Source: Chryseosolibacter histidinae
GTDB lineage: Bacteria; Bacteroidota; Bacteroidia; Cytophagales; Cyclobacteriaceae
Assembly: GCF_018598225.1 (NCBI RefSeq)
Contig: NZ_JAHESF010000014.1
Coordinates: 124,001 to 188,000 of the forward strand
Length of the DNA stretch: 64,000 nucleotides
Direction of reading: 5' to 3'
The translations under genes and the position numbers were made by a program. This document shows, piece after piece, positions 26,001 through 32,856 of the stretch (positions within the stretch are counted from its first letter, which is position 1; each line of letters starts with the position of its first letter). Below the pieces are notes generated by a model, which was not told the origin of the DNA, made no database searches, and worked only from the letters and a program-made list of their open reading frames with translations.

Positions 26001-26427
26001 AGGCATAGGCCATAGACCTCCACTTTTCAGGATCGTTTCCCAGGAAGTAGTTGAAATAATCGGATGATCGCCCGAAAGGCAAGGGCTGCGCGTTTGTATT
26101 GGCACCGATAAAAGTAACCTGCACGGCATGCTCTTTCACCTGCCAGTCGGTACCAGCATCGGGCTGCTGGCGGTGGTGGCGAAGCTCGTGAAGCTCCTGG
26201 AGGCGGGCTCCGTCCCTGAAATGGTATTTGAAGAATCCGGGGCCTATGATCATGTTACCGCCACCCGGTAGTTGGGCAGCAAAATGTACATTTCCGGGCC
26301 ACTGGTCTTTGTTCTCGATAAACCTGATGCCGGGTTCAGGCTCCGTGCAATATCCCCAGGTTGGGGCTAAAAATCCGGCAATGAACAGGAACACAGGGAG
26401 AAACTTCCTGCACAAACACATTGTCAT
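23080..26427 (-). CDS. Large secreted protein with SBBP beta-propeller, PKD and gliding-motility C-terminal (T9SS) domains
   Basis: This 1115-residue protein starts with a signal peptide. An N-terminal DUF7948-like domain (FIENKDQWPGNVHFAA, SSDYFNYFLG) is followed from about residue 265 to 720 by repeated SBBP units of the form DILKYDSTGANLLYSTFLGG. A PKD domain (FEWDLGDG) comes next, and the protein ends in a CHU_C domain (VTIYNRWGTVLYKN, then GVYYYEISVQD). The CHU_C domain marks cargo of the type IX secretion system. It probably sits on the cell surface and may serve adhesion; the ligand is unknown. It is convergent with the 7TM-DISM gene, four bases apart. Confidence 0.88.
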   Translation of the reverse strand: MTMCLCRKFLPVFLFIAGFLAPTWGYCTEPEPGIRFIENKDQWPGNVHFAAQLPGGGNMIIGPGFFKYHFRDGARLQELHELRHHRQQPDAGTDWQVKEHAVQVTFIGANTNAQPLPFGRSSDYFNYFLGNDPEKWRSMAYAYSGMLYPAFYRDVDLKVYAAGSNLKYDFIVAPGGDPSQIAVRYDGADDVRISQGDLTIKTSLADIIEKRPVAWQYVDGKKKYVRCEFDLQGNLLSFCFPEGYDPCAGLTIDPLLIFSTYSGFTADNWGSTATPGEHGNLYSSGVTNQATHGGIFTTTVGAFQRTYGGDYDVGILKYDSTGANLLYSTFLGGDFGESPHSLVMNANEELIVLGTTSSPDFPTTTGAFDRSFGGGDFNRNVIDYDNGSDIFVARISREGTMLINSTFLGGAENDGLNDINGWMVANYGDELRGDVITDANGNIYISSVTASPDFFPPGFTNGFDLTYNNGLTDAVLLKLSPDLSQIAWGTYLGGSREDAAYTLKLDSHGDIFIAGGTASVDFPAAPGGFQPAKAGSAGTADGWIAKIAADGSAILNSTFVGTAPTNSYEQVYFLDLDENDEVYVYGQTTAGNSFVRTPGIFSNPRSGQFVQKYNHTLNARIFSTVFGSGGIIPDISPTAFLVNECNNLYMAGWGGEINSESGFWNSSTRGMPVTPDAIQRTTSGSDFYFIVLTDDASKLLYATYLGGNQSRTHVDGGTSRFDKGGIVYHAVCSGCTSLNETQGPTSDFPTTAGVWSRVNRSKNCNNAAFKFDLSSLDAKIQTNSVKLNMPGLNKICLGDTIVFQNFSTGGETFEWDLGDGAKPVKTDLTSITHLYGSTGNYLVKLKAIDPGTCKVVDSTSTVVTVNTIYATVQENDHVCAGEPYQLKADGGVFYDWRTRDHTLVSTQANPVVSPADTTTYFVRVTAHNGCFYDDSVRINVVPAINTSFQIARQSGCFDRPFVRLTNLTDSLRSDDTMFFDFGDGQTSDVPQADHHYEADGVYRVRLVAARYGCVYEKTADVPIFTVKVPNVITPSGSEGLNDVLTVQYGNTEGVTPADFGFKTSVTIYNRWGTVLYKNDDYQYDWSGEGLAAGVYYYEISVQDHDACKSWLQLVR

Positions 26428-26481
26428 ACCACGTCAGCTTTCATTAGGGCTCTGACGCGTAAGATACGCATAAAAATCCAA

Positions 26482-29049
26482 TCAGCTCTCTTTGCGCAGC
26501 ACCTGCAGCGGTGGCGTGTTGATCACCTCACGTGAGTTGAACCAGCCGATGGCCACGGTCAGCAGCACCACGCCGGCGCCGATGATGAGCAGCTCGAGCC
26601 AGTCGAACGCAAACGTGATCTCGAAGAAGAAACGTGTGAGCAGCCAGCCTCCTCCCAGGGAGAGGATCATGCCCGTGAGCGCCGAGAACAGACCGAGGTA
26701 GGCGTATTCGATCAGCGTAATTTTTGTGATCTGCCGGGTGCGCGCGCCTACGGTACGAAGCAGTACATTTTCGCGGATGCGCACAAATTTGCTGTTGATC
26801 ACCGCGCCTGCCAGCACCACCAGCCCGGTAACGATGCTGAACAATGCCAGGAACCGGATGATGAGTCCCAGCTTATCAAAAAGCTCGTTAACAGTGCTGA
26901 GGATCAGGCGCAGGTCTATCAATGAAACGTTCGGGAACTGCATCACCAGGGCCTGCTGAAAACGGTTGGCCTGCTGCTGATCGTTGATACGCGTAGCCGT
27001 CACGAAGATCTGCGGTGCGTTCTCCAGCACATCGGGTGGAAACACAAAAATGAAATTCGGCGGATCTTTGGGCCACTCCACCTTGCGCACGCCACCGATA
27101 TAGGCTTTCACGGGCACACCCTGCATGTCGAACACCAGCGAATCGCCCAGCTTCACCTCAAGGTTCTCTTCCATACCTTCCGAAATGGTAACCCACACCG
27201 AATCACGTGACGTTTTCTTTTTCTGGATCTCGCCCTTGATCAGGGTCTCTGAACGGTGCAGGCTATCGCGATACGTAACCCGGTATTCGCGTGTAAGCGC
27301 CCAGTTGGGGATCTTGTCGGTAGTGTCTTTCTGCAGCGATTCGATAGATCTTCCCTTCAGCTCGCTCAGCCTGCAGGTGATGATGGGCACCACCTGGTTC
27401 ACTTCCAGCTTGTTGTCTTTCATCAGCTTCACCACGCCATCGCGCTGTGACGGCTGAATATCGAACAGGATGGTGTTGGACTGATTCTCCTGTCCGGTGA
27501 ACTCTACCTGGCCCAGCATGCTGCGCTCAACGATGTTCAGCGTGGAGATGATAAATGCGCCCAGCCCTATGGTGACCATGAGCACACGCGTCTGGTTATT
27601 GGGCCTGAACAGGCTCGACAGTGAGTGCCGCCAGATAAAACCAGCCCGGTAAGGGAAGAATTTTTTCACGAGCATGAGCAGCAGCATGGCAACGCCGGTG
27701 AGGCAGATCAGCGCCGCCACCAGTCCCGCAAAGAACATGAGTCCTGTGAGCCAGCTCCGGGTCTGCAATGCGGCAAAGGCTACGGGAAAAATGCCGATCA
27801 GCACCAGCGCCGTGATCTTGGTCTTGGAGAAGATGCGGCCCGCCTGAAAATCAGTACGCAACACCGTGAGCGGCGGAACAAACCTGACGGACACAAGCGG
27901 AAGTATGGAAAAGAGCACGGACACCACAGCGCCCAGTCCCAATCCCATCAGCAACGATTTCCATGAAAGGGTGAAACCGATCTCGAAGGGAACCACACCC
28001 TTCAAAAAGAGCGGTATGAGCTGCTGAATGCCTACCCCCAGAAAGGAGCCGACAATGCTGCCGATGATACCGAGAATGAAGATCTGGATGAAAAAGATAT
28101 TGAATGCCTGCCACCCTGACGACCCGATGCATCGCAGCACGGCCACCTCTTCGCGCTTCTCACGGGCGTAAATGTGCACGGAGCTCGCTACCCCGATACA
28201 GCCCAGGATCAACGCAATAAATGCCAGCAGTGAAAAGAACTGATAAATGGAAAGAAATCCCCTGCCCAATCCTTCTTTCCTGCCTTCCACCGTCTCCCAG
28301 GAGTAGCCGTGCTTGCGGATGAGTGGTTTGATCTTGTCAACGGTTTCCTTCGTCTGTTTTTCAGAGGCGATGCGGAAATATTGTTTGTAGTTCACACGGC
28401 TTCCGTACTGTACCAGTCCCGTTGAATCAAGATCATCCAGCGAGATATAGACCGAGGGCGTGAACGTAGCCATGAGACCACCGCCACCAGGGATCTTGCT
28501 TACCACGCCAGAGACCTTGAACACGCTGTTGCCGATGCGGATGGAGTCGCCTGAGCTTACTTCGTATTGGCTCGCCAACGTTTCATCCATCATGGCATAA
28601 CTCCCCTGCTTCATGCGGCTGTAGGCGTCAGCGGGTTGTGTTTCTATCTTGCCATAAAAAGGAAAATCGCCTTTCACTGCTACCAGCCGGATGAGCCTTG
28701 ACTGCCCGTTATGCAGGAACAGCACCATAGAAGCCATGTCCGCTTCGGAAGCCTGCGGATAATCGAGCGAATCAAAAACGGTCTGAAGCTCCTTGTTGAA
28801 TTTCTTTTCACCATTCACCACCAGGTCGGCGCCCAGCAGCTCTTTGGCGTTGTTGTTGATATCGGCCTGCAGCGAATAGTTGATGGAATCGAGCGCCACA
28901 ACGGCCGCGATACCCGTGATCAGCGATGCCGTGAATAGAAATAGCCGCGAATAATTATGACGCGCATCACGCCAGGCCATCCGCCACACCCATGCATCGC
29001 GGAAAATAGATTTTGTTTTGCGTTTGATCTTGATGACGTACTCAATCAT
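26482..29049 (-). CDS. ABC transporter permease, YbbP/FtsX family
   Basis: This 855-residue inner-membrane protein has an N-terminal membrane segment, a periplasmic MacB_PCD-like domain (about 60-250), and then two FtsX-type four-helix units (about 265-400 and 745-850) with extra helices between. The EEVAVLRCIGSSGWQ and ENVLLRTVGARTRQI stretches are the cytosolic coupling helices that contact the ATPase. It is the permease partner of the YbbA-like ATPase encoded just upstream. The YbbAP group is conserved beside TesA in many bacteria; its substrate is not agreed, with lipid or lysophospholipid handling often proposed. Confidence 0.9.
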   Translation of the reverse strand: MIEYVIKIKRKTKSIFRDAWVWRMAWRDARHNYSRLFLFTASLITGIAAVVALDSINYSLQADINNNAKELLGADLVVNGEKKFNKELQTVFDSLDYPQASEADMASMVLFLHNGQSRLIRLVAVKGDFPFYGKIETQPADAYSRMKQGSYAMMDETLASQYEVSSGDSIRIGNSVFKVSGVVSKIPGGGGLMATFTPSVYISLDDLDSTGLVQYGSRVNYKQYFRIASEKQTKETVDKIKPLIRKHGYSWETVEGRKEGLGRGFLSIYQFFSLLAFIALILGCIGVASSVHIYAREKREEVAVLRCIGSSGWQAFNIFFIQIFILGIIGSIVGSFLGVGIQQLIPLFLKGVVPFEIGFTLSWKSLLMGLGLGAVVSVLFSILPLVSVRFVPPLTVLRTDFQAGRIFSKTKITALVLIGIFPVAFAALQTRSWLTGLMFFAGLVAALICLTGVAMLLLMLVKKFFPYRAGFIWRHSLSSLFRPNNQTRVLMVTIGLGAFIISTLNIVERSMLGQVEFTGQENQSNTILFDIQPSQRDGVVKLMKDNKLEVNQVVPIITCRLSELKGRSIESLQKDTTDKIPNWALTREYRVTYRDSLHRSETLIKGEIQKKKTSRDSVWVTISEGMEENLEVKLGDSLVFDMQGVPVKAYIGGVRKVEWPKDPPNFIFVFPPDVLENAPQIFVTATRINDQQQANRFQQALVMQFPNVSLIDLRLILSTVNELFDKLGLIIRFLALFSIVTGLVVLAGAVINSKFVRIRENVLLRTVGARTRQITKITLIEYAYLGLFSALTGMILSLGGGWLLTRFFFEITFAFDWLELLIIGAGVVLLTVAIGWFNSREVINTPPLQVLRKES

Positions 29050-29053
29050 ATAT

Positions 29054-29184
29054 CAGTTGCCGGTTGCCAGTTACCGGTTGCCGGTTAGACTGGGCGCTGG
29101 CGTTTCACATTTACGGTTCTGATTCTACAGGTCTAAAAGCATTATCTCACGGTACCGAAACTGGCAACCGGTAACTGGCAACTA
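29054..29184. repeat. Inverted heptad-repeat array, word CGGTTGC
   Basis: Left arm 29054-29088 (CAGTTGC, CGGTTGC, CAGTTAC, CGGTTGC, CGGTTAG), core 29089-29156, right arm 29157-29184 (GAAACTG, GCAACCG, GTAACTG, GCAACTA). The arms fill the gap between the permease start and the ATPase stop, and the last right-arm unit contains the stop codon. Confidence 0.85.
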
Positions 29185-29886
29185 ATGCCCGATGCCGAAT
29201 GCCTGGCTGTAAACTTCCTGAACAAGCTTGCCTCCCTTCATGCGCAGGATCCTTTGCGTGCGCTGGGCAAGCTCCAGGTTGTGTGTGACCAGCACCAGCG
29301 TTGTGCCCTGCTCCTTGTTCATGCCGAAGAGCAGCTCGGTGATGTGGTGTGCATTTTCTTCGTCGAGGTTGCCGGTGGGCTCGTCGGCAAACAATATTTT
29401 AGGATCGGTAATGAAAGCGCGCGCCATGGCTACACGCTGCTGCTCCCCACCCGAAAGCTGCGATGGGTAATGCTGCATCCGGGCGGCAAGTCCCACGCGG
29501 TTAAGGAGGTCTTTGGCCTTGTCAGCCACATTTTTTTCGCCCCTGAGCTCCAGTGGCACCATTACGTTCTCCAGTGCCGTGAGTGTAGACAGCAGCTGAA
29601 AATTCTGGAATACAAAACCCACATACAGGTTGCGGATGTATGCCCGGTCGTCTTCGCTCATGGTATTCAGCCTGAATCCCATCAGTGAGATTACACCACT
29701 GGAAGGTGTATCCAGGCCGGCGCAGAGCCCCAGCAGGGTAGTTTTGCCGCTTCCCGATGGGCCGATAATAGAGATAGAGTTGCCCTGCTCAACCGAAAAG
29801 GAGATCTGGTCCAGCACCACCAGCTGATTTTCTGCCGAACGGTAGATTTTTGTGAGATTCTCTGCCTGAAGCACTATTTGTGACAT
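29182..29886 (-). CDS. ABC transporter ATP-binding protein, YbbA/LolD type
   Basis: This 234-residue ATPase has Walker [11 protein letters not shown]-loop VFQNFQLL, signature [14 protein letters not shown] and Walker [13 protein letters not shown], with a switch histidine in VTHN. The fold and loops match the LolD/MacB/YbbA group, which powers FtsX-type permeases. The permease gene follows after 132 bases that are almost entirely heptad repeats. The gene diverges from tesA, the arrangement known from Escherichia coli (tesA facing ybbA-ybbP). Confidence 0.93.
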   Translation of the reverse strand: MSQIVLQAENLTKIYRSAENQLVVLDQISFSVEQGNSISIIGPSGSGKTTLLGLCAGLDTPSSGVISLMGFRLNTMSEDDRAYIRNLYVGFVFQNFQLLSTLTALENVMVPLELRGEKNVADKAKDLLNRVGLAARMQHYPSQLSGGEQQRVAMARAFITDPKILFADEPTGNLDEENAHHITELLFGMNKEQGTTLVLVTHNLELAQRTQRILRMKGGKLVQEVYSQAFGIGH

Positions 29887-29950
29887 GGTTTTTGTAATAT
29901 CCCGTTTAATTTTAAATCGTTTATCGGGTAAAATTGTTACACCGAGAGAT

Positions 29951-30017
29951 TTAAAGTTTAAGGTTTAAAGTTGGGCGTCCCTAAACTTGAAACTTGAAAC
30001 TTTTAACCTGAAACTAG
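29951..30017. repeat. Inverted heptad-repeat array between ybbA-like and tesA
   Basis: Left arm 29951-29971 (TTAAAGT, TTAAGGT, TTAAAGT), short core (TGGGCGT plus CCCT), right arm 29983-30017 (AAACTTG, AAACTTG, AAACTTT, TAACCTG, AAACTAG). It lies in the divergent promoter region of the YbbA-like ATPase and tesA, ending 13 bases before the tesA start. Confidence 0.85.
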
Positions 30018-30030
30018 CAATCTTTTGATC

Positions 30031-30633
30031 ATGGTCGCAAAAAAGCTGCTCATTATTGCATTTACACTGGTTTTTCAATCTTCCCCTAAAACAATCCTGT
30101 TCTTTGGAGACAGCCTTACCGCCGGCTATGGCCTGTCGCCGGAAGAGGCCTTCCCTGCCCTGGTAGAACAAAAGCTGGCGAAAAATGGCAAGCCGAGCAA
30201 GGTTGTGAATGCCGGTTTGAGCGGCGAAACTTCCGCGGGCGGCCTGACGAGGATCGACTGGATCCTGCGCCAGCCAGTGGATATCTTTGTGCTCGAGCTG
30301 GGCGCTAATGACGGGCTTCGCGGCCTGCCACCCGACCAAACACAAAAGAACCTGCAGGCCATCATCGATAAAGTGAAGGCCAAATATCCGAAGGTACGTG
30401 TGGTGGTGGCCGGTATGATGGTGCCACCCAACATGGGTCAGGATTATACCACCAAGTTCAGAAAGATCTTTCCCGAGATCGCCAAAAAGAACAATGCAAC
30501 ACTGATACCGTTCCTGCTCCAGGATGTTGCCGGCAACGAGAAGCTGAACCAGGCCGACGGGATCCATCCCAACGTTGAAGGGCACCGCATCGTTGCTGAT
30601 AATGTATACAAGGTGATCAGCAACCTCTGGTAG
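30031..30633 (+). CDS. tesA: Arylesterase / lysophospholipase, SGNH family (TesA-like)
   Basis: This protein of about 200 residues has a short signal peptide (MVAKKLLIIAFTLVF). All SGNH blocks are present: FFGDSLTAGYG (catalytic Ser), NAGLSGETSAGG (Gly), ELGANDGLRG (Asn) and DGIHPN (Asp-His). TesA-type enzymes hydrolyse thioesters, lysophospholipids and aryl esters in the periplasm. Its divergent placement against YbbA-YbbP genes, conserved over very distant bacteria, supports a shared task in lipid handling. ATG 30031 is chosen over TTG 30025. Confidence 0.93.
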   Translation: MVAKKLLIIAFTLVFQSSPKTILFFGDSLTAGYGLSPEEAFPALVEQKLAKNGKPSKVVNAGLSGETSAGGLTRIDWILRQPVDIFVLELGANDGLRGLPPDQTQKNLQAIIDKVKAKYPKVRVVVAGMMVPPNMGQDYTTKFRKIFPEIAKKNNATLIPFLLQDVAGNEKLNQADGIHPNVEGHRIVADNVYKVISNLW

Positions 30634-30729
30634 CGCATAGCCCCGCGGACCTCATCAGTTTCAGTCGCGTAAGTTTTCGGCTCAAATTCCAGTCTCCGGA
30701 AAATCCATTGCTGTTATATTTACCTGCGT

Positions 30730-31107
30730 ATGAATTTACTCAGGTCCATATTACCACTCCGGGCAGTAGTGTTTCTCCTGTCTGTGGAAGTATTGAACCT
30801 GAGCATCGACCCTCCTGACCTGCGGCCCTATCATCCCGAAGACCTGTCTGTAAACGATATTGAAAGCATCGCCGAGCTGGTGCTCGAAAACGTATTTGGT
30901 GTGCAGAACGCAGTGAAAGAGCTTGAAGACCAGGACACACCCGATGGTAGTCCGTTTACTTTGAAGGTCGATCTTTATTCATCCCTGTCGGCAAAGCTTC
31001 ATCCAAAACCTTGTTTCTTCATCGTCAAAAAATCTTACCAGGAACTTCAAAAGAACCGGTTCAATGCTGTGTTCTCCGAGATCGCCTCTCCTCCACCGAA
31101 AGCTTAA
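30730..31107 (+). CDS. Conserved hypothetical protein, Bacteroidota type
   Basis: This 125-residue protein has a hydrophobic N-terminus (ILPLRAVVFLLSVEVLNLS) that may be a signal or anchor. The SIDPPD motif is followed by NDIESIAELVLENVFG, an acidic helix, and a late hydrophobic strand PCFFIVKKSYQELQ. The pattern, including the SIDPPD and 'ESI-ELV-E' part, recurs in uncharacterised Bacteroidota proteins. I cannot assign a function. A TATATTTA box upstream of the start may be a weak promoter. Confidence 0.65.
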   Translation: MNLLRSILPLRAVVFLLSVEVLNLSIDPPDLRPYHPEDLSVNDIESIAELVLENVFGVQNAVKELEDQDTPDGSPFTLKVDLYSSLSAKLHPKPCFFIVKKSYQELQKNRFNAVFSEIASPPPKA

Positions 31108-31172
31108 GCACCGCCTGACCGAATAAAGCTCTTTCGTAATCGATTCCCTAAAACCTCACTGTACTAATTATC

Positions 31173-31280
31173 ATGAAAGGTCCGGACAAAAAAAGTTTTT
31201 GGCTCAATCTCATATTCCTGCTCGTTATCATTACCATCGGCGTTGTGACCATTATCGTGTCACTGATCCTGGGCAATTGA
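31173..31280 (+). CDS. Small single-pass membrane protein, 35 residues
   Basis: The frame runs ATG 31173 to TGA 31278-31280. The product begins MKGPDKKSFWLNL and then holds one uninterrupted hydrophobic helix (LIFLLVIITIGVVTIIVSLI) ending LGN. Positive residues before the helix suggest an N-in orientation. It lies 65 bases after the SIDPPD protein gene on the same strand. The clean charge and helix pattern supports a real gene, but length alone gives little statistical weight. Confidence 0.45.
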   Translation: MKGPDKKSFWLNLIFLLVIITIGVVTIIVSLILGN

Positions 31281-31343
31281 GATTTACCGGAAGTGGGCAC
31301 GGGCGGAGCAGTTTTGCAGATTCAGCCTGTGCTCACGATCCGG

Positions 31344-32096
31344 TTATTTTTTTGATTGTCGGGCCGACCATTCAATGGCCTGCCCCATCAGCTTCCTGAA
31401 ATTAGGGTTGGAGAAAGCGGAAGGTCCGTGGCCCAGCTGTATGTAGGTAACATCTGATTTGCCATAATGGTTGATCCACGCCAGGTAGCGCATGCTCTTG
31501 GGGTGTGTGGTGCTGAGCAAAGGTTTAACACCCGGTAAGATCTCAACGTCGCCATACACTTCGTCGAAGATCTCAAAATCACCGAGGCCCCTGGTTACGG
31601 GATGTTTTTTGTCTTCTACCTTCACGGGAATGGTAACATCGTGCTCATAATTGGCTTTTAGGGTATCGCCCTTCACCACCACGGGATGGGTATGGTACTG
31701 GCCACCGACGATCCGGATGAATTCGGGCCAGTCCTGATACGATACCAGCGCATGATGCAGAAAGATCATGGATGCGCCTTTTTTCAACAGGGCAATGTAG
31801 GCGTCCTGCTGCGCGGGCGTGATGGTATCGAACATATCATAGAACAGCAGCACGTCATAGCGGCTCACCTCGGCTGAAGCGATGAGGGCATTGGCCTCCG
31901 GTTGCACCAGGGTGTCGTACACTATGGAGGGAATGGAATTAAAAACGTCATAGAACGGCTTGTGCTTAAAGCCGTGCCCGCCGGTTACGATCAGTACACG
32001 TATCTTTTTTGACTGTGCAAGAGCGGCCTGGATGGAGATGGTAAGTGTAAAGGCCAGCAGGAAACCGATGACAAAGGGTAAACGGACATTTCTCAT
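31344..32096 (-). CDS. Secreted ThuA-domain protein
   Basis: This protein of about 250 residues has a signal peptide (MRNVRLPFVIGFLLAFTLTI, cleavage near ALAQ). It is a ThuA-like (class I glutamine amidotransferase-like) domain: VLIVTGGHGFKHKPFY at the start, DVLLFYDMFD, GASMIFLHHALVSYQDWPEF, and the end YIQLGHGPSAFSNPNFRKLM. ThuA proteins occur with sugar or glycoside metabolism in Bacteroidota, and some act on keto-disaccharides; the substrate here is unknown. The start at 32096 gives a normal signal peptide; the frame to 32168 is rejected. Confidence 0.88.
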   Translation of the reverse strand: MRNVRLPFVIGFLLAFTLTISIQAALAQSKKIRVLIVTGGHGFKHKPFYDVFNSIPSIVYDTLVQPEANALIASAEVSRYDVLLFYDMFDTITPAQQDAYIALLKKGASMIFLHHALVSYQDWPEFIRIVGGQYHTHPVVVKGDTLKANYEHDVTIPVKVEDKKHPVTRGLGDFEIFDEVYGDVEILPGVKPLLSTTHPKSMRYLAWINHYGKSDVTYIQLGHGPSAFSNPNFRKLMGQAIEWSARQSKK

Positions 32097-32180
32097 ACCT
32101 ATAAAAAATACAAATTTCGTTCGGGGAAGTCTATACCCTTTGACGTATGGATCTTTACCATCCCGCACTGGCTGTGACTA

Positions 32181-32212
32181 TTTATTAATCCGCCACATTA
32201 TTTTTATCTTTG
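32181..32212 (+). promoter_or_regulatory. Promoter of tRNA-Ser
   Basis: TTTA (32181-32184, one mismatch from TTTG), 20-base spacer, then a perfect TAnnTTTG box TATCTTTG at 32205-32212. It ends 19 bases before the tRNA. Confidence 0.55.
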
Positions 32213-32231
32213 GCACCGGTTCACAACCCAT

Positions 32232-32318
32232 GGAGAGATGCCAGAGTGGCCGAATGGGGCGGTCTCGAAAACCGTTATTCACGCAAGTGGATCCAGGGTT
32301 CGAATCCCTGTCTCTCCG
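32232..32318 (+). tRNA. tRNA-Ser (CGA anticodon)
   Basis: An 87-base class II tRNA: acceptor GGAGAGA/TCTCTCC with G73, anticodon loop CTCGAAA (anticodon CGA), a long variable arm, and T arm CAGGG-TTCGAAT-CCCTG. CCA is not encoded. Its last 17 bases are repeated at 32476-32492. Confidence 0.95.
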
Positions 32319-32492
32319 CAAACCAAGCAACGCCCTTGACGACAGTCAAGGGCATTTTTGTTTTGGAGCGTTGCCGAGCGCCTCGCTCGAGCATAAGCGC
32401 AAAAACAAAAATGCAAAGAGAGCACAGCGAACGGCGTTGATTGGTTTAAGCCTCCCCTTCAGGGATCACGTGAGTAATCCCTGTCTCTCCGC
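32303..32492 (+). repeat. Direct duplication of the tRNA-Ser 3' end (att-like)
   Basis: The 17-mer AATCCCTGTCTCTCCGC occurs at 32303-32319 (T arm and acceptor of the tRNA) and again at 32476-32492. In both copies it is followed by AAACCA, with one extra C in the second. The second copy is preceded by AGGGATCACGTGAGT, like a T arm with inserted bases. A repeated tRNA 3' end is the usual scar of tyrosine-integrase insertion. Confidence 0.75.
32332..32364 (+). terminator. Terminator after tRNA-Ser
   Basis: Perfect nine-base stem GCCCTTGAC / GTCAAGGGC with a GACA loop, followed by ATTTTTGTTTT. Confidence 0.9.
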
Positions 32493-32856
32493 CAAACCAT
32501 CAAAAATAAAGGGAGCAGAACGGGCTAAACGCCCCTTTGTAACTATCACCGCAGCCTCTCTCCCGAGGGATAAACTTCTGCCGCCTTACTAAAAAATGTA
32601 GCACATAGTGCTATTGTGTGTATCCAAGAACCGATACTGGCGGGCTTGAACGGAAGCGGGAAGTCCCATGATCTCAATCTTCTATCGTTTTTGCCACTAA
32701 ATTTATTCCTTGTCAAATGTTGCACCCCAAATTCATCTTATTATCTTAGTAAAGATTCCCCGCCCCACCTGATCCACTCGATCGCAAGCCCACTTGGAGT
32801 CGCACCTTTCGCTTTATATACCTTGGACAGTTTTATCGAATTTAGGACTATTTAGA
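32365..32856. other. Gene-free stretch holding the tRNA-end duplication
   Basis: Apart from the second tRNA-end copy and a G/C-rich hairpin-like segment near 32508-32540 (AAAGGG ... CCCTTT, no T tract), no gene or integrase remnant is seen. Confidence 0.5.

Noticed and set aside
32508-32540. AAAGGG...CCCTTT segment considered as a terminator
   Set aside because: No T tract and no gene immediately upstream.
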